Shown here: piece after piece, positions 63,806 to 64,000 of the stretch
Numbering within the stretch: position 1 is the stretch's first letter
Layout: every line of letters starts with the position of its first letter
Notes under the pieces: model-generated
Databases searched by the model: none
Seen by the model: only the letters and a program-made list of their open reading frames with translations
What the model was told of the DNA's origin: nothing
From: Acidaminococcus hominis
Lineage (GTDB): Bacteria > Bacillota > Negativicutes > Acidaminococcales > Acidaminococcaceae
Length of the DNA: 64,000 nucleotides
Assembly: GCF_900291475.1 (NCBI RefSeq)
Contig: NZ_OLMM01000005.1
Coordinates: 562,639-626,638, forward strand
Direction of reading: 5' to 3'
Program-made: the position numbers and the translations under genes

Positions 63806-64000
63806 ATTTTGGAGAGTTTGATCCTGGCTCAGGACGAACGCTGGCGGCGTGCTTAACACATGCAAGTCGAACGGAGAATTTATTTCGGTAAATTCTTAGT
63901 GGCGAACGGGTGAGTAACGCGTAGGCAACCTGCCCTCCAGTTGGGGACAACATTCCGAAAGGAATGCTAATACCGAATGTGATCCCTTTTCCGCATGGAG
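63806..64000 (+). rRNA. rrs: 16S ribosomal RNA, 5' part
   Basis: GGAGAGTTTGATCCTGGCTC at 63811 is the universal 16S start, followed by GGACGAACGCTGGCGGCGTG and AGTGGCGAACGGGTGAGTAA. The gene runs off the right edge. The mature 5' end is set about five bases before GGAGAG by analogy with E. coli. The V1 region (AACGGAGAATTTATTTCGG) looks like Acidaminococcaceae. Confidence 0.98.

Overview
The window comes from a diderm Firmicute of the class Negativicutes, most likely Acidaminococcus or a close relative. Three things point there. There is a lipid A/Kdo/Lpt gene set together with Firmicute-type genes (whiA, yvcK, rapZ, SCIFF). There are four porins of the SLH-domain OmpM type that ties the outer membrane to peptidoglycan in Negativicutes. 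The start of a 16S rRNA gene at the right edge looks like Acidaminococcaceae. The genus call rests on memory of families, not on a search.

Layout. 1-1745: end of fabZ, then lpxA and lpxI. 1883-6242: a nitrilase and, on the other strand, an aspartate decarboxylase/antiporter pair (aspD-aspT) that splits the envelope cluster. 6803-19515: a tightly packed, partly overlapping operon for lipid A, Kdo and LPS export (lpxB, msbA, a waaA-lpxK fusion, kdsB, kdsA, kdsD, kdsC, an lpxL-like gene, lptC, lptA, lptB, lptF). 19868-21483: a DUF3084 protein and a YqgF/RuvC-fold protein. 21767-29254: four SLH porins, one decayed, interrupted by a RocB-like peptidase. Their leaders share a +1 stem-loop, and three share a 21-base box. 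29601-39438: accessory metabolism and stress genes (threonine aldolase, LysR, arsR-acr3-arsC, aldo/keto reductase, a UvrA paralogue, Nudix hydrolase, CDF transporter). 39504-42707: a small divergent type IV pilus/type II secretion locus (secretin and a frameshifted PilP-like gene against a PilB-like ATPase) around a near-perfect dyad. 42684-47571: LysR/YeiH, a structured dispersed repeat, a cyclopropane fatty acid synthase with a terminator in its leader, and a TRIC-family channel. 47668-56473: yajQ and DUF4127, then uvrB-uvrA-uvrC. 56615-61783: rubredoxin, HAD phosphatase, rapZ-yvcK-whiA and a polysaccharide deacetylase. 61848-63471: the SCIFF ranthipeptide precursor and its radical SAM maturase. 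63491-64000: tandem rRNA promoters and the start of 16S rRNA.

How it fits together. LpxA, LpxI, LpxB and LpxK build lipid A. KdsD, KdsA, KdsC and KdsB make CMP-Kdo, which the WaaA half of the fusion transfers. The LpxL-like enzyme adds late acyl chains, MsbA flips the product, and LptB/F/C/A carry it towards an LptD encoded elsewhere. The OmpM proteins downstream supply porin function and outer-membrane tethering. AspD/AspT can turn aspartate decarboxylation into proton-motive force, which suits an amino-acid fermenter.

The signals I consider least explained are the shared OmpM leader architecture, the inverted repeat linking the two rRNA promoters, the divergent pilus promoter dyad with a frameshifted pilP, and the structured dispersed repeat. 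Most promoters I can pick out carry an extended -10 (TGn before the hexamer). All promoter and terminator calls are by eye.
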